This document shows, in pieces, positions 1 through 12,915 of a stretch of DNA of 64,000 bases (positions are counted from its first letter, which is position 1; every line of letters begins with the position of its first letter). The notes under the pieces were generated by a model, which did no database searches, was not told the DNA's origin, and worked only from the letters and a program-made list of their open reading frames with translations. The stretch is from assembly GCA_963693365.1 (NCBI GenBank), contig CAVNZM010000007.1:6758001-6822000 (forward strand), read 5' to 3'. Both the position numbers and the translations under genes were made by a program. Origin of the DNA: Amoebidium appalachense. Its lineage: Eukaryota > Ichthyosporea.

Positions 1-339
1 GTGCACACATATACTCCCTCTTGCCCCTCCTCATCCTCCACCTCCCCTCCCCCTCAGTACTCTCCGGCCTCCTTCTATCAACTAAAAATACACCGAAACA
101 AAACAAAACACACACGTGCACACAAACTGTGCCCATTCTTCTCCTCACCCAAGTAAGCACACACGCTCTCGGTTCCCCTTCCCCCGCCCCCTCCCCTCCC
201 CTCCCCCCTCCCCCCTCCTCTTCCCCACCCCTCCCTCCCCCTTTCCCCCTTCCAGCTTTCTTCTGCTAGCTAACCAATCCCAATTACCAGCCCGCGCAAT
301 GTAATAACCACCCCATATCCCATGCACATGCACACGCAC

Positions 340-494
340 CTGCTTATAATCTGGTCTGACATGGTCTGAAACTTTTCGCTTATGCCTGTGAGCATCTGTG
401 TAACGTATGCCGTGAGGTCAGACTCGGCTGCCCCAGGCGCCGCTGAGGAGGTGGCGGTCGGGGCCTTGTCTGCGCTTGCACCTGCGTCTGCCAT
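340..494 (-). CDS. HSBP1: HSBP1 homologue, first coding exon (partial)
   Basis: HSBP1 is a small all-helical coiled-coil protein that binds the trimerisation region of heat-shock factor 1 and damps the heat-shock response. The exon encodes 51 residues plus two bases, starting MADAGASADK and ending in DLTAYVTQ...KFQTMSDQIIS. The string KFQTMSDQII followed by Arg is nearly identical to animal and plant HSBP1, and the intron falls right after it. The donor reads AG|GTGCGTGTG, inside a TG-rich stretch. The N-terminus before DLT is Ala/Ser/Thr-rich and longer than in animals. The remaining helix (IDDMSSRIDDLEKN region in the family) is not visible in bases 1-339, which are C-rich low-complexity DNA, so later exons lie beyond the left edge. 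Start chosen at the ATG just after an A/T-rich stretch; an upstream in-frame extension exists but reads through low-complexity sequence. Confidence 0.9.
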
Positions 495-1085
495 GTTTCT
501 CTCTGGGCACTTTACGCGAAAAAAAAAAAAAATACAAAACAAAGGTTCACTGTTATGGGGAAAAAAGTAAGTTTCATCCGTCACGATGATTTTCGAGCCA
601 AGAATACCTTCCTAATTAGGCAGGTGGTCGGGCGATCTAGGAAGAACAGAACTGCACTCTGGGGTGATGCCTGCCACGCCAAACGTTAACGCCGATAAAA
701 CTTGACAGGCTGTGACTGTGAGTATACAGTGCTGTACAAGGGGCCATCAATATGATGGTGCTATGGTGTTAAGGTGGACAGATTATCGCAAGCTGCTATA
801 TAAACAAGAATAATAAACAAATTACCCGCCCAGTACATACTGTGTATGTAGGGCACAGCAAGGGCCGTTGAAATTACCCGGCAACTTGGCGCCGCGTGAT
901 CACGATGCTGGGCATAACTATGACGTCACGTACATAGCGGCCCATGAGTAACAAACTCGATCGCGAAAAAAGAAAACAAACTACCATGATAATGATTTAA
1001 GAGTCATTTGGGTGCATGGGTTCGCTAAAGAAACATTGGCTCTACATGTGGAGCTGCTGCATAAATGTTCTTATTAGCTACATTT

Positions 1086-1270
1086 TTGAGTGTGCACCTC
1101 ATTGAAAGAAAAGAAGACGCCTCCGGGACTCCGGGTCCCAACATGATCCCCCTACGCTCGACGTTCTTTCAATCAGATTTTAACGGCATTGGAATGCATA
1201 CAGCTCACCCACAACACATTCCCGGAAAGCCGGAAGCCCCGTGCGCGCGGAAAATCTGGGGGAGCATAGC
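1086..1270 (+). promoter_or_regulatory. Upstream block conserved between the two secreted-protein paralogues
   Basis: Bases about 1,090-1,270 align with about 12,252-12,485, at a similar distance before each paralogous gene. Shared landmarks are TTTGAGTG/TTGTGAGT then TGCACCTCATTGA, CCCCCTA, CAGATTTTAACGGCATTGGAATG, CACCCACAAC and CATTCCCGGAA. A second shared stretch lies directly before each start codon (ACCACTATAACACCATGAAG). Preservation while the surroundings have diverged suggests either a young duplication or shared control elements; the sequence cannot separate these. Confidence 0.6.
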
Positions 1271-1662
1271 AGGAGTAACTTGTAAGGACTATTAGTTTAC
1301 TAGAGAGAAAACCAAAGCGAACACACAAATATAGAGAAATAAGAATAAAATATTTTTTTTTAAAGAATAATAATAAGCTTAAACCTTGGCAATGACAACA
1401 ATAATGAAGACCTGTCCATGACAGTCCATCCCAGCTTTTATCCGGTATCTTCGGGAAAATGGACAGAGAGGGGTTCTTGCAACATCCTATAACGGCTTCG
1501 GAATTCAAACATCCGAAAACAAAAAGACTGGCCGTACAAAAACTTTAAAGCCTTCACACAACCTGCCCACACCCCTTGAGTAAAGTGGTGACCAGCAAGC
1601 TGAAGTAGTGACGTATTTCACTGTGGTTAAGTGTTCAACTACCCACCTACCACTATAACACC

Positions 1663-2490
1663 ATGAAGCACCCCGTTTTCCTTTCCGCCCTTGTGGCCCT
1701 TCTTGCACCCACCGTGTTTGCAACAAGCTGCCCCGAACAATGCGTCCTCCTTCGCTCCAAGGTGGCCCAAGAGTTTCCTCACTGCGAAGCAAAGTGCCTG
1801 GACCCAACAGACAAGACAATATGCCGCGGGCTATGCGGCTTCAACGTTGTTGGTCAAGATATTCTCAACCCGACGTTCACACCCAACGATGGTCAAACTG
1901 TGGCAATCGCTGCGTGCGTGCAAGACTCATGCGGCGACCGCCCGGCGCTGCTAGCTGCTGCAGCTCCGAGTGCAAAATCCCAGCACCGCCCACGTGTTTT
2001 TGACGATGATGACGATGAATACTATTCGGTCGAGTATAGGCGCGTTCCTCCACAGGCAACAAGGGAGCAAGAGCAAGAGGGAAACGAAAATGCGTACAAA
2101 TACTACCGCGGGCCGGCACGCCGCAGTGTTCCGAGGCGGGGTCGTGCTGATGCATCACGCGATGAAGGTCAAAATGGGTGGGCGTTTTTCCAAGCGAAGG
2201 GAATGGTTTTGACAAAAATGGAGCAAAAAATGGACAACTTTTTCGCTTGGTGCGGTAAGGCAGTCACTTTCCTTCTGCATCTTGTGGACAAAATCGACAT
2301 AGTTGTCGACAATGTACGAGAGGTGCTGGGCACGGTGCAGGAGGACATTGACACCATCAGAAACAACAAGCCTGACCTGAAACCCCTCAAAGCCAAACAT
2401 GCCTACGACAATGACGATGATTACGAGGTCTATAAAGCGCGCCGTCAGCATGCGCAGAGGAAGTTTGGTGCAAAACGCAGGGTGTGGTAA
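1663..2490 (+). CDS. Secreted cysteine-patterned protein, copy A
   Basis: Single-exon gene for 275 residues; I do not recognise the family. A classical signal peptide (MKHPVFLSALVALLAPTVFA, cleavage expected near residue 20) is followed by a compact domain with eight cysteines at about residues 23-96, in C-x3-C pairs ending with C-x4-C. Then comes an acidic linker (DDDDDEYY near 115), dibasic sites around RRSVPRRGRADASRDE (about 152-168), a long amphipathic helix (about 180-240) and a basic tail AQRKFGAKRR-W. The neighbour at 12,916 is a clear paralogue with the same order of parts. The ninth cysteine, in the helix (FFAWCGK), is not conserved. Conserved dibasic sites suggest proteolytic maturation, by inference only. 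AATAAG-like sequence follows the stop codon. The eight-Cys spacing does not match CFEM closely. Confidence 0.85.
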   Translation: MKHPVFLSALVALLAPTVFATSCPEQCVLLRSKVAQEFPHCEAKCLDPTDKTICRGLCGFNVVGQDILNPTFTPNDGQTVAIAACVQDSCGDRPALLAAAAPSAKSQHRPRVFDDDDDEYYSVEYRRVPPQATREQEQEGNENAYKYYRGPARRSVPRRGRADASRDEGQNGWAFFQAKGMVLTKMEQKMDNFFAWCGKAVTFLLHLVDKIDIVVDNVREVLGTVQEDIDTIRNNKPDLKPLKAKHAYDNDDDYEVYKARRQHAQRKFGAKRRVW

Positions 2491-3240
2491 ATAAGAATAA
2501 GACCACGACTAAATATAAGCACAGTGCCTGGGGTTGGCCACCAGTACAATGTCATGTAAACTAAATTACAAGTAATAGCTATGTGGTCGCCAAGCCGTCG
2601 ACAGGTGTTGTAGTAAGAAGCTCATTAAAATGATTAAAAATTAATTTTAGAAAAAGAATTAAAACAGAATTTTCCATCCGGGCTTGTTCAACCTCTCGTA
2701 TTCCCCCCCTCCCTCCGGGGGAGGGGCCTCCGGGACCCGTACACGTGTTCTCCTTTTCTTTTACTGTCCGAGTTTTTTTCGTCGACGACGTCTAGACGCT
2801 AAATATATGTTTGCAATCTACTGCACCCGTATTTTGACGAAAACACTAGCTTTTTGCGCAAAATCTGCATTCTGTTTTCCGTCATGATGTATGTGTACCT
2901 AAGACCGCAAAAGTTTTACGATATTCTAACAACCCCCCCACCCCCCCCCCTCCTCCCCTCTCCCCTCTCCCTTCCTGGAGATTTAGCTCTTATGTGTCCC
3001 TTTTTTGTTGTGCACACCCATTACGCTTTCCGCTGTGGATGTTTACCTCACACATTTTGTCGGACTCCCCCCCCCCCCCCCCCCCCCCCCCCCCCACCCA
3101 CCCCCTCCCCCTGCCGCCCCCGGAGGATGAGATGAGCTCTGCTTTTTAGGCATGCTTTTTGTGTGGTTTGCACCCTGCATTATGTTGGCCGTTATAAATG
3201 TGTACTTCGTATGTACTCTATAAGGCATTCCAAAACCTCC

Positions 3241-3271
<31 letters not shown>

Positions 3272-3629
3272 ACACACACTTTTCACTCTCCTCCTCCGAT
3301 GTTTACAAGTTTATTCTTCCCACGAGCTTTTGGAATCTGGTACCCACGCATGAATCATGTTTGTGCTAAATGCAGCATTCTTACCGCGCGCCATCCCTGC
3401 CTTTGTTCATTTACTAGCCACCCCTTCTGTGCTGGTCATACTTTCGATTCTCAGTAAGTTAGTGTGTCCCTTCAAGTTTTGGTGTAGTTTTTGTGGTCTT
3501 TCTTTTTTTGTTCCTCCCCCCCCCCCCCCCCCCCCCCCCCGGGGGCCCTCCCCGCAGCGGAGGACGGGCTCTGCTAAAGATGCATACTCTTCTTTCCCCC
3601 TACCCGTTCCTTCTCTCTCTCTCTCTGAG

Positions 3630-3723
<94 letters not shown>

Positions 3724-3724
3724 C

Positions 3725-3779
<55 letters not shown>

Positions 3780-3821
3780 CTCTCCGGATCCTCTCTCTCC
3801 CTCCCGGTTTCCCCCCTCCCC

Positions 3822-3853
<32 letters not shown>

Positions 3854-4390
3854 GTCTCTCTGAATCTAATCTATCCTTTCCCCCGGCCTATCGTCCCTTG
3901 TAGCGGACTCTAACACCCTTTTCTTCGCCCACCCCTCCCATTAGTTCCGTGTTGCAGTTTGTGTGCATCATTAGTTTCGAAATTTTTCCGTTGTGCTCGA
4001 TCCGTACAGCACAGCAACAGTGTGGTGATTCTGGTTGGTACCAGCATGTGGGTGCAGGCGCTTCCGTCCAAGTGTGTGTGTAGGAGGGTGGGTGGGTCAC
4101 GGTGTACATGTGTGTACGTGTTTCTCTATCCGAGGGGAGGGAGGGGGGTTTTGAGTTACAATCCATAGCTTTTGTATATATGGTGGTTTTGCTTTTGCCT
4201 CTGGCCGTGGTGAAAACATATGGTGGCACGGGGTGCATCGAAGCATGAGCTGGTGTTTAGTTGTTTCGTTTCCCTGATACTGTTGGGCTTTATTGGCTGC
4301 ATGCTCTCTGTGCTCTCTCAGCATGTCTGCTGAAGTATTGCTCCGTGTATCTTTGATCCTGTGTGTTGTTGCCGCACTGGAACTGTTCAG

Positions 4391-4424
<34 letters not shown>

Positions 4425-4445
4425 TTGCCCCCCAAAAAAGGAGGG

Positions 4446-4501
<56 letters not shown>

Positions 4502-5322
4502 ATTCTTTCTTCCTCTCTCTTCTCTCGTTTCTGGTCTTGACGTTTTCTCGTGCTGGACCCCACCCCCCCCACAGACACACACACACACCTTTTCTTTTTT
4601 TTTTGGGCGGGGGGCCGGGGGGGGGGGGGGGGGGGGGGGTTCAGGTTCTTACCTCCTTTTGTCGACTCCTATACACCTTATAAACGACTTAGGACCCTAT
4701 ACACCTTATAATTGACTTAGATGACACCGAGCCAATGTTTTCGTGTACTCTTGTCAATCGTGAGCATATCTCAGACGGCACTGGTTGTGAGCCCATACAA
4801 TAAATTGTTACCAAAGTTAAGTTGGGATGATTTCGGCCCATCATCTTGGATGGTCATCATAATGATTGCACAATGTCATGATTCCACACTTAAGCTTGCA
4901 GATCATTTTGCTTGCTTCGGTACGTACCGGAAAAAAATGCCTATGTGGGCAGGCAACTGAGTTCCGGCATGACATTGTAGACTGGCTACCGATGTTAAAG
5001 TTTCTAGTAGAAGGTCATTTTTAAGTGGGTTTTCTTTCCATTTGATTTAGTAGACATGCATGCTATCGACATGAACCGTCTTGAAGCACTCCCTGCACAC
5101 CGTGGCACCAGTTATTGGCTTATGATATAAGCGTATACACACAAATAACACACATACATAGGTCATAGACACACGCACACACGCACGATGGATAACAACA
5201 TTATCATCTTTGTCAAATATCCGGTTACGTCACCACCTGATGACAGAGGGGCCACATTGAGGAGGATGCCTGGACCGTGACCACGGACAAAGTGTAGGTG
5301 TGTGTGCGTGCTCAGGTGTGTG

Positions 5323-5384
<62 letters not shown>

Positions 5385-5411
5385 AATGTGTGTATGTGTG
5401 TGTGTGTGTGC

Positions 5412-5484
<73 letters not shown>

Positions 5485-5630
5485 ACGTGAGTTTTTGCAC
5501 GACCGTCACGGTGTGTGCGCCAGTATGTGTGCGTGTGTCTGGGGGGGGGGGGGGGGGAGGGGGGGGGGGGGGGGGGGGCTGAGTGGTGGTGGTGACATTT
5601 TGGGGCGGGCTGGGGGGGAGGGGGGGGGGG
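2491..5630. repeat. Gene-free, microsatellite-dominated interval
   Basis: No supportable gene. It contains C runs at 3,067-3,095, 3,240-3,257, 3,517-3,540 and 4,390-4,424, a (CT)n tract at about 3,628-3,740 running into (TG)n to 3,776, (CA)n at about 4,448-4,498, and interrupted (TG)n at 5,319-5,483. Bases about 2,690-2,840 resemble 14,005-14,115 (CCTCCGGGGG..., then CTGCACCCGT...TTTTGA), so the duplication of the secreted-protein gene extends past its 3' end. A 26-bp unit (CTATACACCTTATAA...GACTTAG) is repeated twice at 4,668-4,720. Confidence 0.8.
5313..5483. repeat. Interrupted (TG)n microsatellite
   Basis: Almost continuous TG dinucleotides with short interruptions (TACAATG, CCAG). It encodes only Cys/Val artefacts in either direction. 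Confidence 0.95.
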
Positions 5631-5735
5631 TGTTGCAGGAAAATCACGTGTCCAGGAAATTCGTACTCCCCCTAAACCCCCCGTTCAGGAAAATCACGTA
5701 ACCCGCCTATATGTTGGATACGTGATTTTCCTGGA
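5631..5735 (+). repeat. Left terminal inverted repeat of the Ginger-type element
   Basis: 105 bp beginning TGTTGCAGGAAAATCACGTG. It contains the 14-mer CAGGAAAATCACGT twice in direct orientation (5,636 and 5,686) and once inverted (from 5,719), giving likely transposase-binding substructure. Identical to the reverse complement of 8,769-8,873. Confidence 0.95.
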
Positions 5736-5756
5736 ACCCCCCCCCCCCCCGTCCTC

Positions 5757-5889
<133 letters not shown>

Positions 5890-6068
5890 CATGTGCATTT
5901 GCCTGCACATAGAAGAAGGGGGGGGGGGGGGGGGGGGGGGGACGAAAAGGACTGTGTGCTGAGGATTAATGTAGGGGTGAATGACTTCTATAATGATTAA
6001 TCACGCTAGGGGTACCTCCGCGTTTACGTTCTGGCTGTGACATGGGGAAGGGATAAGGGAAGGGGGAA

Positions 6069-6105
<37 letters not shown>

Positions 6106-6228
6106 TGGAACATGATGAGATTACTAACATTAAGGGACCTCTTTGCGGGCTGTACACACACAGACACAGACACACACCCACACACACACACACACACACA
6201 CATACACACACACACACACACAAAACAG

Positions 6229-7234
6229 CCGATATGTACAGCTTGTCAGTGCCGTTCGTGATGGGGAATATTGTCGGGAATTTGACACCTATGTCACTGG
6301 CGATCACATCTACAGCGTCCAGTGGTTAAAAGAATACGTCTCACCCTCGCGCAAGGTGCGGAATGTTACATTTGACTGTAACACCGGTCATCTATTGGAG
6401 AGGTGGCTGTCCACTATTATGGCAAAGATTACATTACAGTAATGCCTTATATTTAATTATCAGTGATGGCAAATAAGGAATGTATGTCTATTCGAATATT
6501 ATATTATCGATTGGATCAAGTTTGACTGCAAGCATGCACAATTATTATTTTTTTTCAATTTGAGAACGGTTATTTGGGGCAGTGTTGGAATGGTTCGAAT
6601 TTGATTTCAGAAAAAAAAAAAAAAAAAATTTAACACCATAATAAAGGGGTTTACACACCATAAAAAACGATGACGTCACCGTTTCCGCGGAAACAGAGTA
6701 AATTGATGACGTCATAATTGCGTCACTGTTTCCGCGGAAACAGAGTAGATCGATGACGGCATAAATGCGTCACTGTTTCCGCGGAAACAGAGTAGATCGT
6801 TGACGTCATAATTGCGTCACTGTTTCCGCGGAAACGGGGGGGGGGGGGGGAGGGGTTGTTAAGTAGAATATCTTTTAACCAATTTATAATGTATGTTTTT
6901 CAGGGAGGGTACTGGCGAAACAGCGCTATCCACACGAGTTCTGAGGGCCAATGAGTCGCTTCAAAGCTCTTTGCCGCCCACACGTCTGACTCAGACGGCC
7001 TGGGGCACTTAGGCCGGGATTCTGCGATGGCTGCCTTCAATGCACCGTACTCACTTGTTATGGGGAATGTTCGTGCACTGATGGATAAAATAATCCGGAA
7101 CTGTGCTGCATGCCTGATACGGAAAGCCATCCCTGCGCAGCCCCAACCACGGACGGTTGTTACTGCCGACAGGCCAGGACTAATCGTAAGTTGGATGTGT
7201 GGGAAGGTGAAAGCTGGGGTGGGAGGGAGGGGAA

Positions 7235-7285
<51 letters not shown>

Positions 7286-7838
7286 AAAAAGGAAAGGTGG
7301 ATGTTTGGAGACCGTTTGCCCATTACGATAGACCTTTCGCCTATTAAAAGTTTGATGGAAATGGCACGCTGACATTAAATTCGGACCCTGGCAGGTTCTC
7401 CTGGATTTCAGTGGGTGTCCAGAAGACCCTACAACGCGTATACGGCGCATGCTTTTGGGCATTGACCATCACAGCAAGTATGGGTGGGGGATACCGGTGA
7501 AAGCGGAAACCACAGAAGAAGTTATCCGATTACTGGAGCGAATTTTGATGGACACCGATATCATTGAACTGTGGCTCGACAACGGCGGCAGCTTTGTATC
7601 GAACGAGTTCAGGGCATGGTATACGCAGCGGTGCATCACTATCATGAATCTCAAAGCATTCAGTCCCCAGAGGCATGGTGAGATCGAGCGTCTGCACCGC
7701 ACTATACGTGGGTTGCTGGAGACCGCGTTGGCTGCTGACCCGTCGCTCGATCAATCCTTTCCGGTTACACAGAACCTGGCAAGCTTTTTGATCAGGTCAT
7801 CATCCAATACAATCGGTGGTATCACTCCACACTCCACC
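6229..7838 (+). CDS. Ginger-type integrase/transposase, spliced, with a frame break
   Basis: Three exons can be traced. 6,229-6,402 ends in TFDCNTGHLLER (phase 2; donor AG|GTGGCT). 6,904-7,185 follows a good acceptor (TGTTTTTCAG) and continues in phase with TALSTRVLRANE. 7,395-7,838 joins in phase 0. Exon 2 carries the zinc-binding integrase module: AAH...GLGHLGRDSA...IIRNCAACL (HHCC). Exon 3 is the catalytic core: Asp in VLLDFSG (7,404), Asp in LWLDNGGSF (7,578) and Glu in GEIERLH (7,686), exactly D-35-E spacing for the last two. A net one-base frame change is needed near 6,950-6,975, between RVLRANESL and LFAAH, so this copy is probably broken or a base is missing. The exon after 7,838 (donor in a GT repeat) and the true N-terminus were not found. 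Confidence 0.85.
6681..6835. repeat. 47-bp tandem array of perfect palindromes inside the transposase intron
   Basis: The palindrome GTTTCCGCGGAAAC begins at 6,681, 6,728, 6,775 and 6,822, an exact 47-bp period. Between the palindromes lies a second palindrome, TGACGTCA (CRE/bZIP-type core), intact in two of the three spacers and as TGACGGCA in the third; a further copy precedes the array at 6,671. Each spacer also has TGCGTCAC. It sits in the 6,403-6,903 intron of the integrase gene. Two nested dyads per unit suggest dimeric protein binding, by inference. Confidence 0.9.
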
Positions 7839-7866
7839 GTGTGTGAGTGTGTGTGTGTGTGTGAGT

Positions 7867-7951
<85 letters not shown>

Positions 7952-8657
7952 ACATGCTTTATAATTGCTGACTTTTTGAAAACCGAAACGAGTCCAACAC
8001 ATGCACTATATCTGTAATGGGAATGCTAATCTGGCCCACGTTCCTGGATGAACGTGTTTCAAATTGAAGACGGGCGACGTGGATCATAAAGTGGTTCCTT
8101 GCACAATGTGTGTTCCGTAAGTCAGTGATGTTGAAAAGTCATAGAGCTTAAACAGTCCCAGTTTGTTATCCACGAACTGATTCGTGAACATTCACGATTG
8201 GCTCACTGCTCTCTTGAAATTGCTATATATATTAATCCATCTGGATATCTGCACTCTTAATGTATGAGTGATTACCGTGGTTTCTATTCAGCCCCCCCCC
8301 CCCCCCCCCCCCCCCTCATACACACAGTTTTGTCACACATATAATAACAATCACATGATCCCCCCCCCCCCCCCCCCCCCCCTCCAAACACACACAGACA
8401 AAAAACAGTGCAGACACAGTTGACGATTCATGAAACATGCTTTGGTGACGGGATGATCGATGGGATCATTGCACGTTTATTGGCCACTCCCTCAACCCAA
8501 TAAGATTTCTTTCCTGGTGCCCAGCACCACATATGTATCGCATATGTTCACTCATACACACACCCCTTCGTGAATAGCTATGGCAATGTGATCGAAAATT
8601 GATGAAAAAAAATTAAGTAAGTGAACTCAAACTAATTATTCAACTATCAACATATCC

Positions 8658-8747
<90 letters not shown>

Positions 8748-8768
8748 GGGGACGGGGGGGGGAGGGGG

Positions 8769-8873
8769 TCCAGGAAAATCACGTATCCAACATATAGGCG
8801 GGTTACGTGATTTTCCTGAACGGGGGGTTTAGGGGGAGTACGAATTTCCTGGACACGTGATTTTCCTGCAACA
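8769..8873 (-). repeat. Right terminal inverted repeat of the Ginger-type element
   Basis: Exact reverse complement of 5,631-5,735, ending CCTGCAACA immediately before a G run. Preceded by G-rich sequence and a (CA)n tract that mirror the left end. Confidence 0.95.
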
Positions 8874-10614
<1,741 letters not shown>

Positions 10615-11049
10615 TGGCACCCCCTGATACCGTTGCAAATGTTCTCCAATCACTAGATGACTTCCACTACACAACTTGTTGTACATTTCTTACTGGCCTT
10701 TCCACACCTATTTCTAGATCTAGACGCCTTTTCGATTCTTTGTGACGCACTCACACCACCATCACAACGCATACACGAATTAGCCCTTAAATTTCACGAG
10801 CACATCACCCGCCTATCCGCCATTGCCCCAACCCATCCACTCTTCCGGCTACACGCATCCCCGCCGGACTCGCCCCTCTACCTCTTCCCTTCCACATCGG
10901 CTCTGTCCATTGTCGAGCGATATGCGGAGTGGCTGGCGACTCCACCGGAGGTACGGCTGGACCATAGTGTGACTATGAATAGTTTTAAGTCTATGGCTGA
11001 TAGATACCTTTTTACTTTACGTGTCGATTCCCTCCCTACCACCTACTGA
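10615..11049 (+). CDS. Short hypothetical protein truncated by a small insertion element
   Basis: Not recognised. A continuous frame from about 10,657 encodes ...AFSILCDALTPPSQRIHELALKFHEHI..., with good codon-like complexity (LYLFPSTSALSIVERYAEW, RLDHSVTMNSF). A possible start is ATG 10,615 (MAPPDTVANVLQSLDDFHY) joined by a very short intron (about 10,678-10,718, GT...CTAG); this is speculative. The last residues and the stop codon (DSLPTTY, stop) are contributed by the repeat element inserted at about 11,038, so the ancestral protein was probably longer. Confidence 0.4.
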
Positions 11050-11063
11050 GGCGGTGTCTCCTT

Positions 11064-11104
<41 letters not shown>

Positions 11105-11151
11105 AAAGGGACAAAAACGTCGCACGTGCGGCAACACGTCAGTACGTGTTA
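11038..11151 (+). mobile_element. Small MITE-like element, copy 1, with 12-bp flanking repeat
   Basis: Starts ACCACCTACTGAGGCGGTGT, has a T-rich core and ends CGTCGCACGTGCGGCAACACGTC followed by AGTACGTGTTA. The 12-mer GATTCCCTCCCT lies directly on both sides (11,026-11,037 and 11,152-11,163), which looks like a target-site duplication. Confidence 0.7.
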
Positions 11152-11163
11152 GATTCCCTCCCT

Positions 11164-11318
11164 AACACGTACTGACGTGTTGCCGCACGTGCGACGTTAT
11201 ACATCTGTTTGAGGCGCCCCCCCCCCCCCCCCCCCCCCTCTCCCTGGTGGGGGGGGGGGGGGCCGCCCCAAGTAGATGTATAACGTCGCACGTGCGGCAA
11301 CACGTCAGTACGTGTTAA
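11164..11318. mobile_element. Foldback version of the same element
   Basis: The end module AACACGTACTGACGTGTTGC...GACGTTATACATCT runs outward in both directions around a C run facing a G run. The two arms (about 11,164-11,214 and 11,268-11,318) are near-perfect inverted repeats able to form a hairpin with a C/G core. Confidence 0.75.
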
Positions 11319-11319
11319 A

Positions 11320-11360
<41 letters not shown>

Positions 11361-11574
11361 CGGGCAAGATCATGGCATTGCAGGTTTGTCGTATCGGTTT
11401 ACTACAATCAACAATACATACATGAAGTCAGGCACGACGGGCACCGTGTTTTCCACTAGTCAGTCGAGACGTTTTTTCTTCACTCTTAGTTTCAGATTTG
11501 CTTGTCTGCCAGGGCTGCCCCGGGCCGTGCGATAAAACTGACTCCTGTGCTGCTGGCTGACACGCATGCGGGCT

Positions 11575-11636
11575 AACACGTACTGACGTGTTGCCGCACA
11601 TGCAACGTTATACATCTATTTGTGGGGTCCCTTTTT

Positions 11637-11672
<36 letters not shown>

Positions 11673-11714
11673 AAAGAAAAGGAAAAAGGAGACACCGCCT
11701 CAGTAGGTGGTAGG
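11575..11714 (-). mobile_element. MITE-like element, copy 3
   Basis: Reverse orientation of copy 1, with an A-rich core. Ends: AACACGTACTGACGTGTTGC and GCCTCAGTAGGTGGTAGG. Flanked by GCATGCGGGC on the left and GCGTGCGGGC on the right, a slightly diverged target duplication. Confidence 0.7.
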
Positions 11715-11916
11715 CGTGCGGGCCATGACATGTACACGCTGATCATGAGTGGTGACTCATGATACATTTGGACAGGCTGCACCATTGAATGCCATCATAC
11801 CGTATGTAGTTTTTTTTACTGCTATAACAGGAATATTCATTCTGTAGCTTGGCTGAGGCTTCGCGTAATGCTGGCCCAGTGACTCACAGAACGTACATGC
11901 CTACTGTCAGATGTCT

Positions 11917-12037
11917 AACACGTACTGACGTGTTGCCGCACGTGCGACGTTATACATCTACTTGAGGCGGGAAAAAAAAAGAAAAAAAAAAAAAAAAAAG
12001 AAAAGAAAAGGGAGACACCGCCTCAGTAGGTGGTAGG
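11917..12037 (-). mobile_element. MITE-like element, copy 4
   Basis: Same ends and A-rich core as copy 3. Flanks GTCAGATGTC and GTCAAATGTC again suggest a 9-12 bp target duplication. That length is typical of Mutator-like elements, so these may be short non-autonomous MULE relatives. Confidence 0.7.
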
Positions 12038-12251
12038 TCAAATGTCATAGCGTACAAAGATGATCTTTTTGTAGGCGGGGCACGTGCATAAAATGCACGT
12101 TTCAAACTGCATGTGCCTGAGTTGCCTGCGCATGCGCGTGCGAGTGATAAAACTAAAATGTGAATTCCGTTAGCGTGGTACATGTGCCTATATAGGCTGG
12201 CGCTGCAAAAACAGATAAATGTGCTTTTGCAAAAGTTTCGTATGTACACTT

Positions 12252-12485
12252 GTGAGTTTGCACCTCATTGAGAAGAAAAGACGTATGTACACATAATTTA
12301 TCCGCCGCCGAACCGACCCGTTCATGAGCTGTGAAGGCTCCAACTTCTCCAAGTCCCACAATGATCCCCCTATACTCGAAGTTTTTTTAGCCAGATTTTA
12401 ACGGCATTGGAATGTTCAACAATCACCCACAACGCATTCCCGGAAGCCAAGGCTTGGACCCGCGGAAATTTCGTGGGAGTACGCA
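12252..12485 (+). promoter_or_regulatory. Upstream block of copy B, homologous to the block before copy A
   Basis: Shares TTTGCACCTCATTGAGAAGA, TCCCCCTATACTCGA, CAGATTTTAACGGCATTGGAATG and CACCCACAACGCATTCCCGG with the region before the first paralogue. It marks the left part of the segmental duplication. Confidence 0.6.
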
Positions 12486-12915
12486 AGCGTTGCACGGTCG
12501 CAAAAGGGCAAATGGCAAGAGTAAGGACTGTTAGTGTTGGATAACTGGAAAAAAGCCCAAAGATAAGAGAAGTTGCTTCTTCGAATAATTTACATGCTTA
12601 CAACCCTTTTTCATCACAGCAAACAAGCACCTGTCCATCCAGCTTTATTCAACCCAATCCACTATTAAATTAATTAATAGCTCGGAGGTCCAGAAAAATG
12701 AGTGGGAGGGGGGTCCTTGCAAAAAATTTAAAGGCTTTTAACGGCGAACGGCAAACACCAAAACAAACAAACGGGCGTCTACAAAAGGCAAAAAACAACC
12801 CCACACCGCCACAACCCACGGTCCGCAAACGGTGAAGTGGGTGGACAGCAGGCAGTAGTGGTAGTACCGAATTTTATAACAACTTTCCCTGCAACCCTCC
12901 TACCACTATAACACC

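Noticed and set aside
6681-6835. CRISPR array
   Set aside because: Regular 47-bp period, but the spacers are copies of each other; this is a tandem repeat inside a transposon intron.
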